Positions 11,912 to 25,058 of a stretch of DNA of 64,000 nucleotides are shown here, piece after piece. The notes beneath the pieces are model-generated. The model made no database searches and had not been told where the DNA came from. It saw only the letters and a program-made list of their open reading frames with translations. This stretch comes from Voacanga thouarsii (Eukaryota; Streptophyta; Magnoliopsida; Gentianales; Apocynaceae), in contig JANUWF010001938.1 in NCBI GenBank assembly GCA_026120185.1, forward strand, positions 992,001 through 1,056,000, in the 5' to 3' direction. Numbering within the stretch: position 1 is the first letter of the stretch; the number at the start of each line of letters is the position of its first letter. Position numbers and translations under genes: made by a program.

Positions 11912-13434
11912 ATGGAGAAGGAAGACATGAATCAGAGGGCATTGACTATGACGAGGCCACCGGAAGCAGAATTCATCTTGCGGTGGGGTACAAGGAAGAG
12001 ACTCCGATGTGTGAGAATCAGAAGCAGCAGCAGCCCCCCTCACCTTCTCTCGCACTTCTCATCTGATTCTTCTGACCCTTCTCCTAACACTAGAATTCGC
12101 CGCAAAATCAGTTCTAGGTTCCTATCCGTTTCCAATCAAGACAAGCAATTTCCAATACCTCTACCACCCTGCCGACTGACCAGGTACGTACTAAATTTCC
12201 ACGCAAAAGATTACGCCGTGGACAGATGGATGAAAAGAGGGAAGGAGGAACCTCTTTAAAGAAATCAGTTTGATGAGATGTTTTGGTTTTTTCCCCCTTC
12301 TTAACAGGAATTCTGAAACGGCGGCGGTGTTGAGATCCGAGAACCGTAGAGGGTCACCGGAGAAAGAGGAGAGGTCATATACGACGAGAGGGTCAGTATC
12401 ATTTGTGGGGAATTTGGAGGAAAATGGCAAGGTTTATCAGTCGGATGGTCACGGCCATGGTGTTGCAGGAGGGGATGAAAATGCTAATATTAACAATAAT
12501 CACAGAGGTGGTGGCCTAGTATGGCCAAAGCTTTATATTACCTTGTCCAGCAAAGAAAAAGAAGAAGATTTTATGGCCATGAAGGGTTGCAAGCTACCTC
12601 AGCGACCGAAGAAGAGGGCTAAAATCGTTCAAAGAACTTTACTTGTAAGTCTCCTCCAAATTTGGTTTCTTTGAAATAGTTTTAACAATTTCTTCTTGGT
12701 ATTTTGAGGTTTTTGTCCAATCTTAGAAGTATCGACTGTTAAATTTTCTCCATTTTGATTAATCTTTGCAGTTGGTGAGCCCTGGGGCATGGTTAACAGA
12801 TATGTCGTTGGAGAGGTACGAGGTGAGGGAGAAGAAGACTTCTAAAAAGGTACTATTTGCCGAAACTTATCTTCTGCTCCCCCTTCTCGTCTGGTGGTGG
12901 TTTTGGGCGCTGGGGAGTTGGGCTAGCGCAGGAAGGGGTAGTGGCGGCTGGGTGTCTTTTGGAACTAAGTACCATGTTGGGGGGAAGACGTGTTCTTTTC
13001 TGTCTAAAGGAAAAGGAAAATTTGGTAACACTGTCTGCACAGTGTACCCCTTAATTAGTTCAAGCAGATCTGTTTTTGCTACTCTAATCCCGATTAGAGC
13101 TCGTCCTTAATTACTAAACCCACCCCACCCCCGCCCCCCCAAAAAAAAAAATGGAAAACACCAGTGGAATAGGGGATGAGAAAACTCTAAAGGGAAAGCT
13201 AAATTAGTGGGGTTGATGAAATTACCAACTGAGCTTCGGTCCCTCGAATCTGGGATTGCTTTATTATCTGTTCTTTTTGTTGGTGCCCTCTGAATTTTGA
13301 GAGGGGCTGATTGGTGTCGAAGCCATTTGTTCTTTTATCTGTGTATGTGCTAATAATAGGGTCTGCTGGTGTGGTTTTGGCAGAGACCTAGAGGGTTGAA
13401 GGCCATGGGCGGCGTCGACAGCGATTCGGACTGA
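11912..13434 (+). CDS. DUF1639 family protein
   Basis: Four coding exons: 11912-12183, 12308-12644, 12772-12849, 13384-13434 (245 aa). All borders are GT-AG and the frame is kept. Two conserved islands identify the family. Near the N-terminus (residues about 20-34) is FILRWGTRKRLRC, matching the family's 'LKWG...RLRC' block. At the C-terminus is the DUF1639 block: QRPKKRAKIVQRTLL, then PGAWLTDMSLERYEVREKK, then RPRGLKAMGGVDSDSD to the stop. The middle is poorly conserved, rich in Ser, Asn, Gly and basic residues, and probably disordered. The many Lys/Arg suggest nuclear location (inference). Biochemical function is unknown for the family. The start was chosen because it precedes the first conserved block and follows the likely leader intron acceptor at 11881. 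Confidence 0.9.
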
Positions 13435-15171
13435 GGAAGGATTTGGCTGTTGTTCCTCCTCTTTATCAGAATTTTGATGGCGAAGCACAGGGATGGATCA
13501 GAACATATAGACTAGGGGCTGACTCCCTTGTAATGAATGAGGAAGTCTTATATGGAATTTATTGGCTAAAAATCTCAAATTCTTTTTGTTGGCTTCTGCG
13601 CTACACAAATTCTCTACTCTCTCTACCAAATGTTTATTAGTAGTGAAGAATGATGAGTTCGTTCAAAATTATCGGTAGACGAAACAAAAGAGCGCATCAA
13701 TGGGGATTAAATATGTAGAGAAAAGTGTTTTGGTTGGCTCCTCACCTCACTACCATACATGTATGGCATTTGGTGGTTTGGTCTTGGTTGCTGACCATAT
13801 ATATCCACTCCTCTCATCAAATGGGCTAGAATTGGACGGTCTTTATCATAGTAGACGTGACTACAGGAGAGGACAGGATAGTAAGCGCTTACTATTTCTA
13901 CGCGCACACACACGGCACGGCTCGGATGCTTGCATAATACTAGCAGTAATTAAGTAAGTTCATGTATTGTTTTGTTCAAAAATGTGCACACACCTCGAAT
14001 CTCTGACCTGCCAAAACATGATCATTAGATCCATTTGGGATTCATTCAAGGAGCTTCTTTGAAATCAAATTATGAGTGCCATCTTCTACGTGCCCAACGT
14101 TATTAACACAGAAAAAACCACAAAAAAAAAAGCTGTGTAAAAAGTGACCGGATGGGAAGCGGGGTGGGGGAGTACCAGTAAAGTTGTTCCCATTTTTGTA
14201 CGAACTAAACTTCCCTTTCCCTTTATCGACAGGGATAAGCGACTTTGTCTCCTACTAACATGTACACACTTTCTATTATTAAGATTAAGATCTCCCACCA
14301 GTATAATTTTTGTAAGCAACAAGCACTAGACACGAAACAATTCTGTAGGAAAACACTGAGAGAAACCTCCCAATACAAATCTATCTCTGTTTTATTACTG
14401 TTACAAAAACCACAGAAGTCATAAAAGGGCCTTGGTTTCTTCTTTTCCCATTTCCCCACATCACAATTTAGATACTTGCGTCCCCCTGCAGAGAAGGAAT
14501 ACTACAGCTGAAATCAATCAAAAGTTATACTATGGCTTCAATGTCTACTTTTGCTGAGCCAAATTGCACACTGTAAAACAATCACTTCTGGTAAATTAGC
14601 TAGCCCCAATTCCAGAAAATGGTCCAAAAGTAAATAATGTTAAGGACTGTCTATTCAAAATATCTAGAGAAGCAACCATAATTCGAAGCACATATACCAG
14701 ATGGGCATAAGTTTCATGTGTAAATATACTAGCACAGGAAAAATCTGCACAAGTAATGCTGAATTTATTATGCACACCATTTTGTCTCACAAGCATGCTC
14801 CACGCAAAAAGCATGCTCATCCACATTCAATTTTTGTTAATTTTGTAAATAATCAGCATTGGATCTGCAACAACGTAAATTCAGAAAATTTTACTCTCTG
14901 GATTGAAATGCTTCTGAAAATTGGGAGGAAGATTACCTATTTGGAAGGGCAAGTTTTAAAATAATATATTTCTTTTCAAATACTTTGTGAGCCATTTTGC
15001 ATTTCAGAAATCAGCATTTCCAGTCACAGGATGCAAAGTGACTTCTGATTTATTCACAGCGGAATAGTGTTTATGCATCGCAGTTACACAGCTTAGAAGC
15101 CCTCAAAGCCACATTATTAGGCTCACTAATTCAAAAAACTCTACCTTTTCTTTACTGTATTGCTCTTAGGA
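13435..15171. other. Convergent 3' ends, no further gene
   Basis: The 3' UTR of the DUF1639 gene (plus) and that of the FMN-binding gene (minus) face each other here. No ORF or RNA gene is supported. Confidence 0.4.
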
Positions 15172-18100
15172 TCACTTGGCTCGAGTCCTAGCAGCTTCAA
15201 GCATTTCAACTATGAGAGTTTTCACATCCCTGAAAAACAGAGGATCAAATGTTAAAGAACAAAAGACCAACAATATAAGACGGGTTTGGTGGACAAGAAG
15301 TATGCCAGAATAACCCTGCTTTTCCAAATTAAAAAGATAATAGAACATAACATTGGAAACAATGGTAGCTATTCGATCAAATTCTGCCTATTAGGACTTA
15401 AAACAAGTCTGCATATTTTTCTTTTAGTATTCAAAGGGGCACAAACATTGGTGTCAATTCTATAATCAATAGCATTTTATTGATATGTAAATCACTCACT
15501 TTCTCTCAGCTGCACGTCTTGTAAAAGGAATTCGAAGCTTGAAAGTGCTCCCTTGGTAGCCAGCCTAAAGAAATCACAAATGAAAAGAAATTAAAAATAA
15601 TCTAACATGGTGTTTCGGCAAAATAAATGTTAGATTTCCTGAGATAACATTCAATCAGGTGGAGCAAATTGGAAAGAAGACACAAACACCTTGACTTCTA
15701 CATTTTTTCCTCAATACAAACCAGGAAATGAAGAAATTTTATAAATGTAGATGGAATAGAAGATTATCACATCAACCTCACCTTAACATTGAATCCAAGG
15801 CTGTCCACATCGAGCATGTAAGCAAATTCAACCTGGAGAACAAAGTATACATAAATCCAGAGTTATATTCATAAGATGTACAGCATTGTTTAGATAAATA
15901 AAGGAATTAATACACCAAGACAACTCTAAAAATAGGAAAAAGGGGGGGGGGGGGGGTGGAAAAATCATTCCAGTAGCAAAAAGCAGGACCTTTATACCAG
16001 CCAACCCATCTCTGCAAGGATTTACTCTCAGCCACAAGTACTGATCTTGAAAGCATGCCAGGAATAGCAAAAAACAGAAATTCATTGAAATTTGTGTTCA
16101 TAACTAATGCTGGACCTAATAGAGTCATCAATGCATGTTGATTCATAGCTGCAACTCTCATTTATTCCTCTTCTTTTTTACTGGAAATTTGCTCGGGTAC
16201 CATAATTGTGCTGGATTGAGATATGGTGATCACATGCATAGTTACAACCAGCAAAGTATGTACTAAAAAGAATTTCAGATTACCGGGATAGATGTTGCAT
16301 GCTGCACAATCAGTTTTGTCTCTTCTGCATGATCCTTGTTCATGTGGGACTGAAAAGCACACTAATGTGATAAAATTGCACAAACAGAAGACTAAATGAA
16401 GAACTGGACTACATAAGGACCGTATTAGAAACTTATACCGTAATAGGCTTTGAAAACTGATATATAGGATCCACTTTAGCTACCCTAAATTCTTCCTTGC
16501 TAAATTCTGAAAGTAATTATAGAGGAGGACGAGCAGTGGTGGTGAGAATTGAAACACAACAAGACACTTTACAAACCATGTCCCAATAAGAGACCAAATA
16601 ATTCATCTTTGACAGATTATTTGTGCGTGCATGTGTGAATAAAAGAAGAATAGGCAGAAAGAGGAACACAGGCAGAAAGAAAATAGGAAAGAAAAAATTA
16701 TGCAGAAAGAAATTGAAGCTCAATTATGTATGAACCTCCTGATCCCAATGTAGCAGTTGCAACACCAGACACATATTGTACAACTTTGGGTTCAATGCGC
16801 AAAAATTGGAAATCACCAAAGTCCACCTTGTAGAGGTTTCCATTACTAATAGTCAGTGAACAAGTGATATTGATCAAAAGGAAATAACATGTTTCAGGAT
16901 CAAAAGTGAACAAATTACCCAAAATGCATCTGGATGCCTGGCCAGGTATGCAGTACGAATAGCTTCTCTATCTTCGTCACCTGCCTACATTATTGGTCAC
17001 AAAAAACTTCTAAACTTTTGCTCTAATAGAGCTAGAATCAGCAATTAGAACTTTAGAGCAAGTCAATAAGTGAATAAGTGAAGAAGTGAAGTTGTAGAAC
17101 GGATGAATCACCAAGCTAAAGTTATCACTTACAGGAACAGCATCACCTTGCACTGTGATAACTAGATCAGTCCTATCCTCAGGATCTTTTGCTACAAGCA
17201 ATGAGCATTTTGGGTTTGCCAGGAGGTCCTGCACCAAGCAGCAGGGTTTAACATACATGTGGCAGACAAAGTCCTCAAGGTTCTGGCTTCCACAGTAAAC
17301 CAGGTAACATTATTCAACAATTACCTGAATTTTGCACCTTGACAGAGAAAATAACAGTACCTCAGCCGGACATTCAAAGTTAGCAAACCAAATTCATATG
17401 TGAACAAAAAGACAAGTCTTTACACACTACTACAGTCATTCTTCAGATACTGAGAAGAAATTGCAAAACTCCAGAGAACTAGGTATACACCTTTGTATGA
17501 ACTGCCAAATCACTCACTGCAAGGATTGGAGATCCATAAGCATCGCAGGCGAAGTCAACCATGGAACCAGATGGATAACCTTCATGGTTCTACACATGAT
17601 AGAAAGATTATGATTATTAAATAATCCAGAAATTGTACAAAAAAGATCATTCCTGTTGTGACACTACACGATTAAGTGCATTTAGAATGCTTTTCAGCAT
17701 TAAGAACCTAAAAGTTCATGTCATTGGGCTTTGGCTATTTCACAGGACAAAACAACCTTTTCTAGACGGGTTAACCAATGCTGCATGTGTTTCTATTTAG
17801 AGAATCTAGAATGGATAAGACACCCCATTGGCTCCTATGCTCAAACTACCGGGCCAAAATTGTGTAACTCAAGATGCATAAGAAATAGTATTTACAGTTT
17901 GTAACTCAGAATCAAGTAAGAAACACTATCATACATCCTAAGGTACCTTAGGTAGTCAAAATTAGAACTTGTGCAGATTGCAAGTGCCTAGGAATATCAA
18001 GTGCAGATGAATATACCATTAAAAAAATCTGAAAAGTTAAGAATGCATATACATCGTCCCAATGAATCAGAGTGTCTGTCACTATAATGGTAGTGGAATT

Positions 18101-18961
18101 ATATGTTATCTTGTCATATTTCGTATATAGCCCCTCAAATTCCACTACTAGCAGTACAGCTCACTTCAACAATCACAGAGAGAGAGAGAGAGAGAGAGAG
18201 ACCCAACATCTCAAGTTATTGCACTTATTTGTCTAATCTTTATGTGAATTGATGCAAACCAAAAACAAAATTAGAAAAGTACTGGTGATTCTGTACCAGA
18301 GAGAAAGTTGAAAGCATTCCACGCAAGCTGTGATCAAGAACCGTCCTAATTTCCTCAATTGGAGGCAGCCTGGCAGCCTTTTCCTGCGAGTTTTTTGTAA
18401 CATAATTGCTTGTAATCAAATTGTAAACTAAAGAAAAAACTCCTAATTACATACCAACAAATAAATTTGAGTCATACAACAACCATATCAATAGTAGTGA
18501 TACCTGATGAGCCTGAATTAATTGAAAGACAATCGCTTCACCACTAGCATCAGCAGCTGATACGTTCTAAATGGATAAGAAAGAAACGAACTTTCAGCAA
18601 TCCCAGAAAGGAAAAACCAAAAGTCCATTGAATACTGAGTATCGTACTAGAATTGGCCTATGCCTATGCAAGAAAAAAAAATTCAAGAAAACAAGAACCG
18701 TAAAAAATTCTGAGTTAGGGGTGTCGACGAGAAGACCTTGGAGAGTGAATCAATGGTAGAAGAGGCCATGCCAAACACGGTACGCCGACGAGGTCCCGGA
18801 GTAGGATAGACGATTGAGAAGGGAAAGAAGGCTGTTGATTTTAGTTGAGAAAGGAAACGGAGCGAACGAGAATTGGACGCGAGGGTATAAAAATTGGAAA
18901 ATGGAGACAGCGAAGAGCAGCAGCGGAGAGTGAAATTGGGAGCTACTAGAAGGGTCTTCAT
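15172..18961 (-). CDS. Plastid FMN-binding split-barrel/DUF2470 protein (HugZ/GluTR-binding type)
   Basis: Twelve coding exons in transcript order: 18961-18737, 18566-18504, 18383-18297, 17589-17491, 17228-17133, 16984-16919, 16826-16736, 16506-16439, 16349-16284, 15832-15782, 15564-15500, 15229-15172. They give 344 aa with every junction in frame. Residues 1 to about 70 are rich in Ser, Arg and hydrophobics with few acids, as expected for a chloroplast transit peptide. The pyridoxamine-phosphate-oxidase-like split barrel follows (RTVLDHSLRGMLSTFS, YPSGSMVDFACD, DLLANPKCSLLVAKDPEDRT, FWVDFGDFQFLRIEPK, SGVATATLGSG). The C-terminal DUF2470-type domain starts at SHMNKDHAEE and ends AARTRAK. The family includes bacterial HugZ haem-degrading enzymes, Arabidopsis At3g03890 (HugZ homologue) and the glutamyl-tRNA-reductase-binding protein; overall it looks closest to At3g03890. 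A role in plastid haem/tetrapyrrole metabolism is inferred. A TIR element begins 108 bp upstream of the ATG, so little native promoter lies next to the gene. Confidence 0.9.
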
Positions 18962-19068
18962 TTTCGTTGCTTTTCTTGCTTCCCACACAGGCTGAGACAC
19001 CCACGCCTCCCCCCGTTTTTTAAAGTTCGGGTCCCTGCGCCATAAGGAACGGTAGCCAGTAGTAGTTA

Positions 19069-19746
19069 GGGATGGCAATTTTCTCGTTTAAATAGGTGAT
19101 CGGTCCGGCCCAATTTGGTTAGGTCGAAGATTCCTTAATTTAAACGAAAATAGATTAGGGACGAGTTTCATTCATCGGCCTGCCAACCGATGATAAGAAT
19201 TACATGATCTTCGTCCTCGACCTGGCCCACTATTCACACATATATATTGGTGAATTATATATGTATAGTATATATATATATTATATAAATTATATATACA
19301 TATATATATACATACATATCAATATATATATGTAAAAGTAGATTATATATGTATATAAAATAAAATAAAATAGAAAAGAAGATAAAAAATAAAAAAAATT
19401 ATCAATTATTAATTTTACTCTTACTAATCTAGTGATATGATAAATACGTGAATTATTAAAAACCACTACAGAAGTTTTCTATATGATTAAAAATTTTTGA
19501 ATAAAAATATATTGGAGGCAAATTTTTTTTTTAAAAAAAATCTTTATAATTATTTTCGGACTCAAATGGGCCCCCACTTCCCCGTTGAGCCGAGACCGAT
19601 GATTATTTTGTCTCCGGTGGGCCAAGGGCGAGAATCCCTGCCTTTTCCCGTGGTAGGGACGGACCGAAGATAGAGATACAGGAACATATGCGGGAGTGGG
19701 GCCGGGATTTTTAGTCTCCGATCCGACCCGACCGCATTGCCATCCC
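19069..19746. mobile_element. Non-autonomous TIR element (GGGATGGCAAT ends), copy 1
   Basis: 678 bp with perfect 11-bp terminal inverted repeats GGGATGGCAAT...ATTGCCATCCC and TA on both sides (19067-19068, 19747-19748). The interior has GC-rich shoulders with repeated CGGxCC-type words around an AT core, and no transposase. The same family forms the outer shell of the nested block at 48471-56131. The superfamily is uncertain. The TA flanks would fit a TA-targeting group. Confidence 0.7.
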
Positions 19747-19877
19747 TACCAATAGGAATGTATATTGTTACAAAAGGAGTGGAAATAAAAAGAAAATGAT
19801 ATGATATGTTATAGCTCACCTCGACCTCATTTCAATTTTGTCTCTTACAGTAAATTACGTATCTGAACTTTGAATTA

Positions 19878-20157
19878 CTCTCTCTAGTTCTTATTAAGTG
19901 TCACATTTTAAATTTTCACATAGATTAAAAAAATACACACTCGTATATAATTCTTTAGTTAAAAACTATTTATTGGGTAATTTTATATTAAAAAATAATA
20001 CTAATTTGATAAATTTTAAACCAATTAATGTGAGAGTTTAATGGATCAATAAGAAATAAGGGTAAACTTGAAAAAAAAAAGTAATAAATAGCTTCTTAAT
20101 TTCACAAAGTGACAAATAATTTAGATTAAAAAAATGATAAAAATTTAACAGAGGGAG
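19878..20157. mobile_element. Degenerate Stowaway-like MITE
   Basis: Left end CTCTCTCTAGTTC and right end GAGGGAG with TA on both sides (19876-19877, 20158-20159). Inner parts GTGTCAC and AAAGTGACA are also inverted. No coding capacity. Confidence 0.55.
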
Positions 20158-20615
20158 TATTTTCCTATCTGCTTACATTCACTCATTCAGCATCCATAGA
20201 TGGAAATTACTCACTCGATGGCATTGTGGAATTGTGTTCTTGGCCCTAAGTGCACGTGCGTGGTTAATGAGGCAGTTAGAGGGAGAGAAAACCGTGTAAT
20301 ATTATCCAGAGCCAAGTCCTCAAGCGGAGCAACTGATCGTCAAAAGTTTAAGTTGTTCAAATTGTTTCGTCTCCAAAAGACTTAACTTTTGGAGAATATG
20401 GGTGGAGGGGTACTTAATGCATGTAAAATAGAGAAATGGACTCCTTTATGAAGGGGCACGCTTATCGCCTAAATGAAAAAATGGCAAACATGGCAAAACA
20501 TTACCTTCTCCACCTTATACCTTGAGGTTTGAGGCTGTAAGAAGGTTGCCATATTAACAGGGAAAGATTCTAAAAAAATAAATAAAAACTGACAAAAATG
20601 AGTGTGTTCCCTCAC

Positions 20616-20620
<5 letters not shown>

Positions 20621-20674
<54 letters not shown>
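20621..20674. repeat. (AT)27 microsatellite
   Basis: 54 bp of perfect AT dinucleotide, likely length-variable between individuals. Confidence 0.95.
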
Positions 20675-20677
<3 letters not shown>

Positions 20678-21995
20678 CCAAGTCTGAGTTCCAAAAAACC
20701 AAGCAATCCGTAAAGGAAAGCAAGAAAGAATGACTGAATGACAACACCATCACTACATACCAATGCTAATATCGCACATGAATAACGAAATAATCAAATT
20801 ACAAACAGTACAAAACAATAACAAACTATGCATTATATATGCAAAAGAAGAGAAGGGAATGCTACGTTCAAGCAGACAAATCATTGCTAAGGCATATACC
20901 TTCAGAGCTCGAGGGGGAATGAAATATCATTGTAATATCCTCAGAACAAAAAAGACTATCACAAGAAGTTTGGACAAGAATCCATCAAAAAGAACTTCCG
21001 AAGCACACTTAAGCAAATCACTTTACAAAGGCACAAGCGTTGTGCAGAGCTCTCTACATAGCGAAGGGTAGTAAAAAGGTTGGAGTTTTTTCAGAATTTT
21101 TCTAAATCTTAAATCTTAATGACCAATAAATGGTGACAACATCACGTTCACTCCTTCTTCCCACCCGCTACCTCTTACCCTTTCTAAAGGAAAAGGGGAA
21201 GACCAATGTGGTGCCTAGCTTGGCTTTAAGTATCGTAGGATAAAACTGAACCAATCTAGGTGCTCATATCTATCCTGCATCAAACTACTAATGACGTTCA
21301 GTTGCCAAAAATCATTTGCATCTCCATAGAGGAGTCAAACAAACTCAAAAGTACTATCATTAATGAAACACAAACAAAACCATTCGAGTAAAAGAAAAGT
21401 GAGCCAAGCAAACATGCATACAATCAGCCAGAGTATATCGCAGCTACAGTAATCGACATCTGACCAACAAAATCAATCTCAAACAGTTTCCTTTACCGTC
21501 TTTCATGTTTTTCGTCTATCTAGCAATTGGAAAACACAATGTCACTGCAATCTTCAATCACAGCTTGGATACAAGCATTACTACAACTCCAACAAGTTAT
21601 ATAAGATAACACATCATAATTCTTTATCCCATGTCTTCAACCATAAAATCGGCCCGCAGATTCGGAAGCATTAATAATCAAAGCAAAAACTATGAAAAAG
21701 ACAAGAAAAGAATAGCTAAATGAGGCATGCAACAGATCCGCACAACCAAAATCATTAAGCAACAACGATCGGAAACCAATCACCCCACCAACACAAACAG
21801 AAAGGTCAAATCTTTGACGGATCGTGATATGGAAAACTCACAATTTTTACAACTCAGTAAGATTATGAAATTACCCCCAAAAAAAATCAATATTAAGCTT
21901 CTCTGTAACGAAAAGAAAGAGTCCGGGTCCGGGATACTGAAAATACTGTACATGGGTGGCTCTGTAAATAAATGCCTGTAGGATCAGCCAATCAA
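20675..21995. other. Spacer, possible 3' flank of the 98-residue ORF
   Basis: No ORF with coding character. It may hold 3' UTR of the minus-strand ORF at 21996-22292. Confidence 0.35.
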
Positions 21996-22292
21996 TCAAC
22001 GAAGGTGTGGATGCAAATCGTCGATGTCAGAGCCGGAAGATGAAGATGCTGTTGATGATGACGAAGAAGACGATGGTGAGGAGAAGACATTCAATAGCGA
22101 AGGGTCCGGCAGAGGACAGCAAAAGAAAGTCCAGAGACAGAGAGCAAGGCGGCGGATCTGTTGAAAGGGGAAACAGAAGAGAAGATACAGGACTTGGTCA
22201 CTGGGCAATCTCTCCGGATTGCAAGCTATGTATTGGAAGGCATTCGCCGAAACATTGGCTACCCGCACAACCAGTGGGCTATTGAACACCAT
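21996..22292 (-). CDS. Hypothetical 98-residue protein
   Basis: An intronless ORF with plausible codon use. Residues 1-50 are mixed (MVFNSPLVVRVANVSANAFQ at the start), then comes a hydrophobic, Cys/Trp-rich stretch (LALCLWTFFCCPLP, about 51-64). The tail holds long Ser runs followed by acidic SGSDIDDL. I do not recognise a family. The serine run comes from a (TCN)n-like tract, and the opposite strand is also open here, so this may be chance or a small secreted or membrane protein. No TATA box is evident upstream. Confidence 0.35.
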   Translation of the reverse strand: MVFNSPLVVRVANVSANAFQYIACNPERLPSDQVLYLLFCFPFQQIRRLALCLWTFFCCPLPDPSLLNVFSSPSSSSSSSTASSSSGSDIDDLHPHLR

Positions 22293-22734
22293 GGCTCACT
22301 TTCTCCCTCCCTTTGGCTGTCCTCCCCTGTCTTAACTGCTCCAAAGATCAGCAATTCTTGTCTTTAGTTTTGTCCTCGTCCTCAAGGCAAAGATGTTTCC
22401 TGGGTAGCGAAGATAAATGGACACTAATTATACTAGTCTGATTATACAAGTTAGCCATTTCGCGGGGGTGGTGACGGATGAAGTCAACTTGTGGGGGGCG
22501 TGCGTGAGTAGACTTGCGGAATAAGACGAGGATGTCACGTCACCGGCTTCTTGGGGCAGGGCGGAGACGGCGGAGCTTTTGACCAAATTGGCTCAATATA
22601 CCGCTGAGATTGGAATGGGATATTGAAGTATCGCCGTGCGAAGTGTTAACCGATTTGAGTTAGATATTTGGACTTGGACCTCGATCCCACGATTCGAGGA
22701 GGTCCGTCACCCATGATAAAGAAAATAAAATTAT

Positions 22735-23003
22735 ACTATCCTCATTTCATAATATATATTATTTTAAATTTAAATTTTTTTTATTATATAAATTATTTTA
22801 TAAAATTTTATAATTATTTATTATTTTTTTCACCTTTATCTCTCTTCAATCTCTTTATTTTTACTAATTATGACTCAATTTTTTTAATTATTAAAATAAA
22901 TAAAGATTTAATTAAAAGTATTTTTAAAATTTTAATTTTAAAATTATATAAAATTTAGAATCCTTAATTCTTATATATAAGTCTAAAACGATTTATATTA
23001 TGA
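22735..23003. mobile_element. Probable MITE relic
   Basis: The ends TACTATCCTCATTTCATAATA and TATATTATGAAATAAAAA form an imperfect inverted repeat around an AT-rich core. This is the pattern of decayed Stowaway elements whose ends read CTCCCTCCGTCNCATAATATA. No clear target duplication. Confidence 0.4.
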
Positions 23004-23779
23004 AATAAAAATAATAATAATTATTGTCGGTGTCATATTTAATAATGATTTTTCAAATTTGAGAGTCAATATTGTCCCGATTAACTATTACAAAAAAGCA
23101 AAAAATAGATTCTTTTTATACAAGAAAAGTGTCTTTTTTTTATTATTAATTTTAAAAATCATTCAACTGGTTTCAATTTCTTTTAGCACATTCACTTGCA
23201 CTTTTGTTTTCAATTCTTTGTCTTAACACGAACTTCAAAATGTGGTCCATATTCGAATGAGTGTACTTAAATAGACCAAATATACAATCAAATATGTGTT
23301 CAGATTTAATTAAAAATTTTTAAATATTTGAATTCAATTTTGAAGCTAAAATTTAAATTTAAATTAGAGCAAAGCCTGAATAATTGAATTACGACTATAA
23401 ATGTACTTAAATTGTGAACGCATTGAGTTTTTATTATTTCAATTAAAGTATAGTTTTTAATTTTGTAAAATTAAAAAATTATGAACCTAAAGATCAAAAT
23501 TGTTATTTGTCTGAACTGAATAAATAAATTATTAATATTTTACAAATAAAAATTTATATTAATTTATTTTTTGTCAAAAACAAATTTATATCAATATTTT
23601 ACTAATCTAATTTTACTCTAATTAACTAATTCACGCGTCCATTTTGATCTATGCACAAATGAAAGAATATTGTTTCTCACTTCTTTCTTTCTTTTTTCCC
23701 CTTTTGAAAAGTGCCATCTAGTATTTTGACTGTTTTCCATCCTTGAATATGTCACAAATAACAATTATTGCAGTTTTTA

Positions 23780-24112
23780 CTTTCTTGTCATGAATATAGA
23801 TCGAGGGATTTCCTCGCGTCTAGCCGATCCTATTGGACCTCACATTTGACAGTTATGAGATCAAGATTCAAAAATTTGATTCAAATAGACTTAACACTTT
23901 TCAGCTTAATCTTAATATTAAGAGTGAATCCTTTATACGTTTACCGGACGCAAAGTATTAGGACACTTCGTGGTGCGACAGAAGGGTGGGCAGTAGGTTG
24001 CAAATTTCCGGGTCATTCTATGTGATCATGGGGAACTACTTCGGTCCCCCATTCAAATCCTGTACCAAGTGATGGGGAAAATACATGGTTGAATCATTAT
24101 TTAATCAAAAAA
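23780..24112 (+). mobile_element. SINE-like relic with poly(A) tail
   Basis: A moderately GC-rich island in AT-rich DNA containing internal-promoter-like words (GATCAAGATTCAAA; CATTCAAATCC near 24052) and ending in a poly(A) run at about 24109. I could not define a target duplication, so limits are approximate. Confidence 0.3.
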
Positions 24113-25058
24113 AAAATCAGATGTCAAATCAAAACAAAAGAAAAAGAGCGAGAATAGGGTGGCCTTCCCTAAATGGGCACGACCCTTGGGATTATTGGCC
24201 ACCCAAAAAAATCACTGCAACCATTCTTTGTTATGTTTACATATATTTATATCTCAGCTTTATCTTATCCAGTTTTCATGCATTAAAAAACCAAGATAAT
24301 GTGAGATTGGCGAGAAACTAGCGTTAGCGGCACAGTAATTTCGAGATACCAAAGTTTGATCTGGCAGGATGTTACTTGCTCTGCTAGTAATGCCATCGTC
24401 AAGCCAGAAGAAAAAGGAAAAGAATTGCTTAAGCAGATGACTTTGACCTAAAATCGCGGATGAATTATGAAACGTTATTTAGGTACCAATCTCACCAGCT
24501 GCTTATTTGGCTTCCAGTGAATAAGCCCTCTTTTATGAAAAAATGGAGATAGGCATTGAAACAAGACCTAAGGCCCAGTAGCCATCAACTTTTGACAAAC
24601 TGGCCTTTTCATTTTTGTTTCGAGTCAAAAAATTTGCTAATGGCGATCAAGAAAAGCAATCAGAGTACTAATCCTCAAATCAAACTGCTGCATTTGCACA
24701 TATAGAGAGACAGGAATCTACAGTTTTAATTTCCTTCTCAATTGATGAATGGAGAGAGACATCAAACTACAATTAGGCAAACAACTCAACTCATCAGCTT
24801 AACCTATTTAAGCAGGCATCGTCAAAGGTCTAGTAATCACACTGCACTTTCTCTTTCATGCGAGATCAACTCCTTACTGTTGGTGCCAATTTGTCAAAGC
24901 AGCCACCAAATCTGTCCCGGCCAATCCAGCATGCTCTGGGCTGAAAAACATAAGGAGACAATTTTTTTTTTTTTTTCTGTACCGTGTTAAATTAACAACC
25001 TTCCTAATTAAGAATAACCATTATGATGGATCCAAGAGAAGAAAACTCTAGTGAATCA

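Larger units (their letters stand above)
22293..25058. other. Intergenic
   Basis: No gene supported. It is AT-rich, with a MITE relic at about 22735-23003 and a SINE-like relic near 23.8-24.1 kb, annotated separately. Confidence 0.4.

Noticed and set aside
12766..13110. 114-residue plus-strand ORF overlapping DUF1639 exon 3
   Set aside because: Only the first 26 residues are DUF1639; the rest is intron read-through with low-complexity Trp/Gly sequence.
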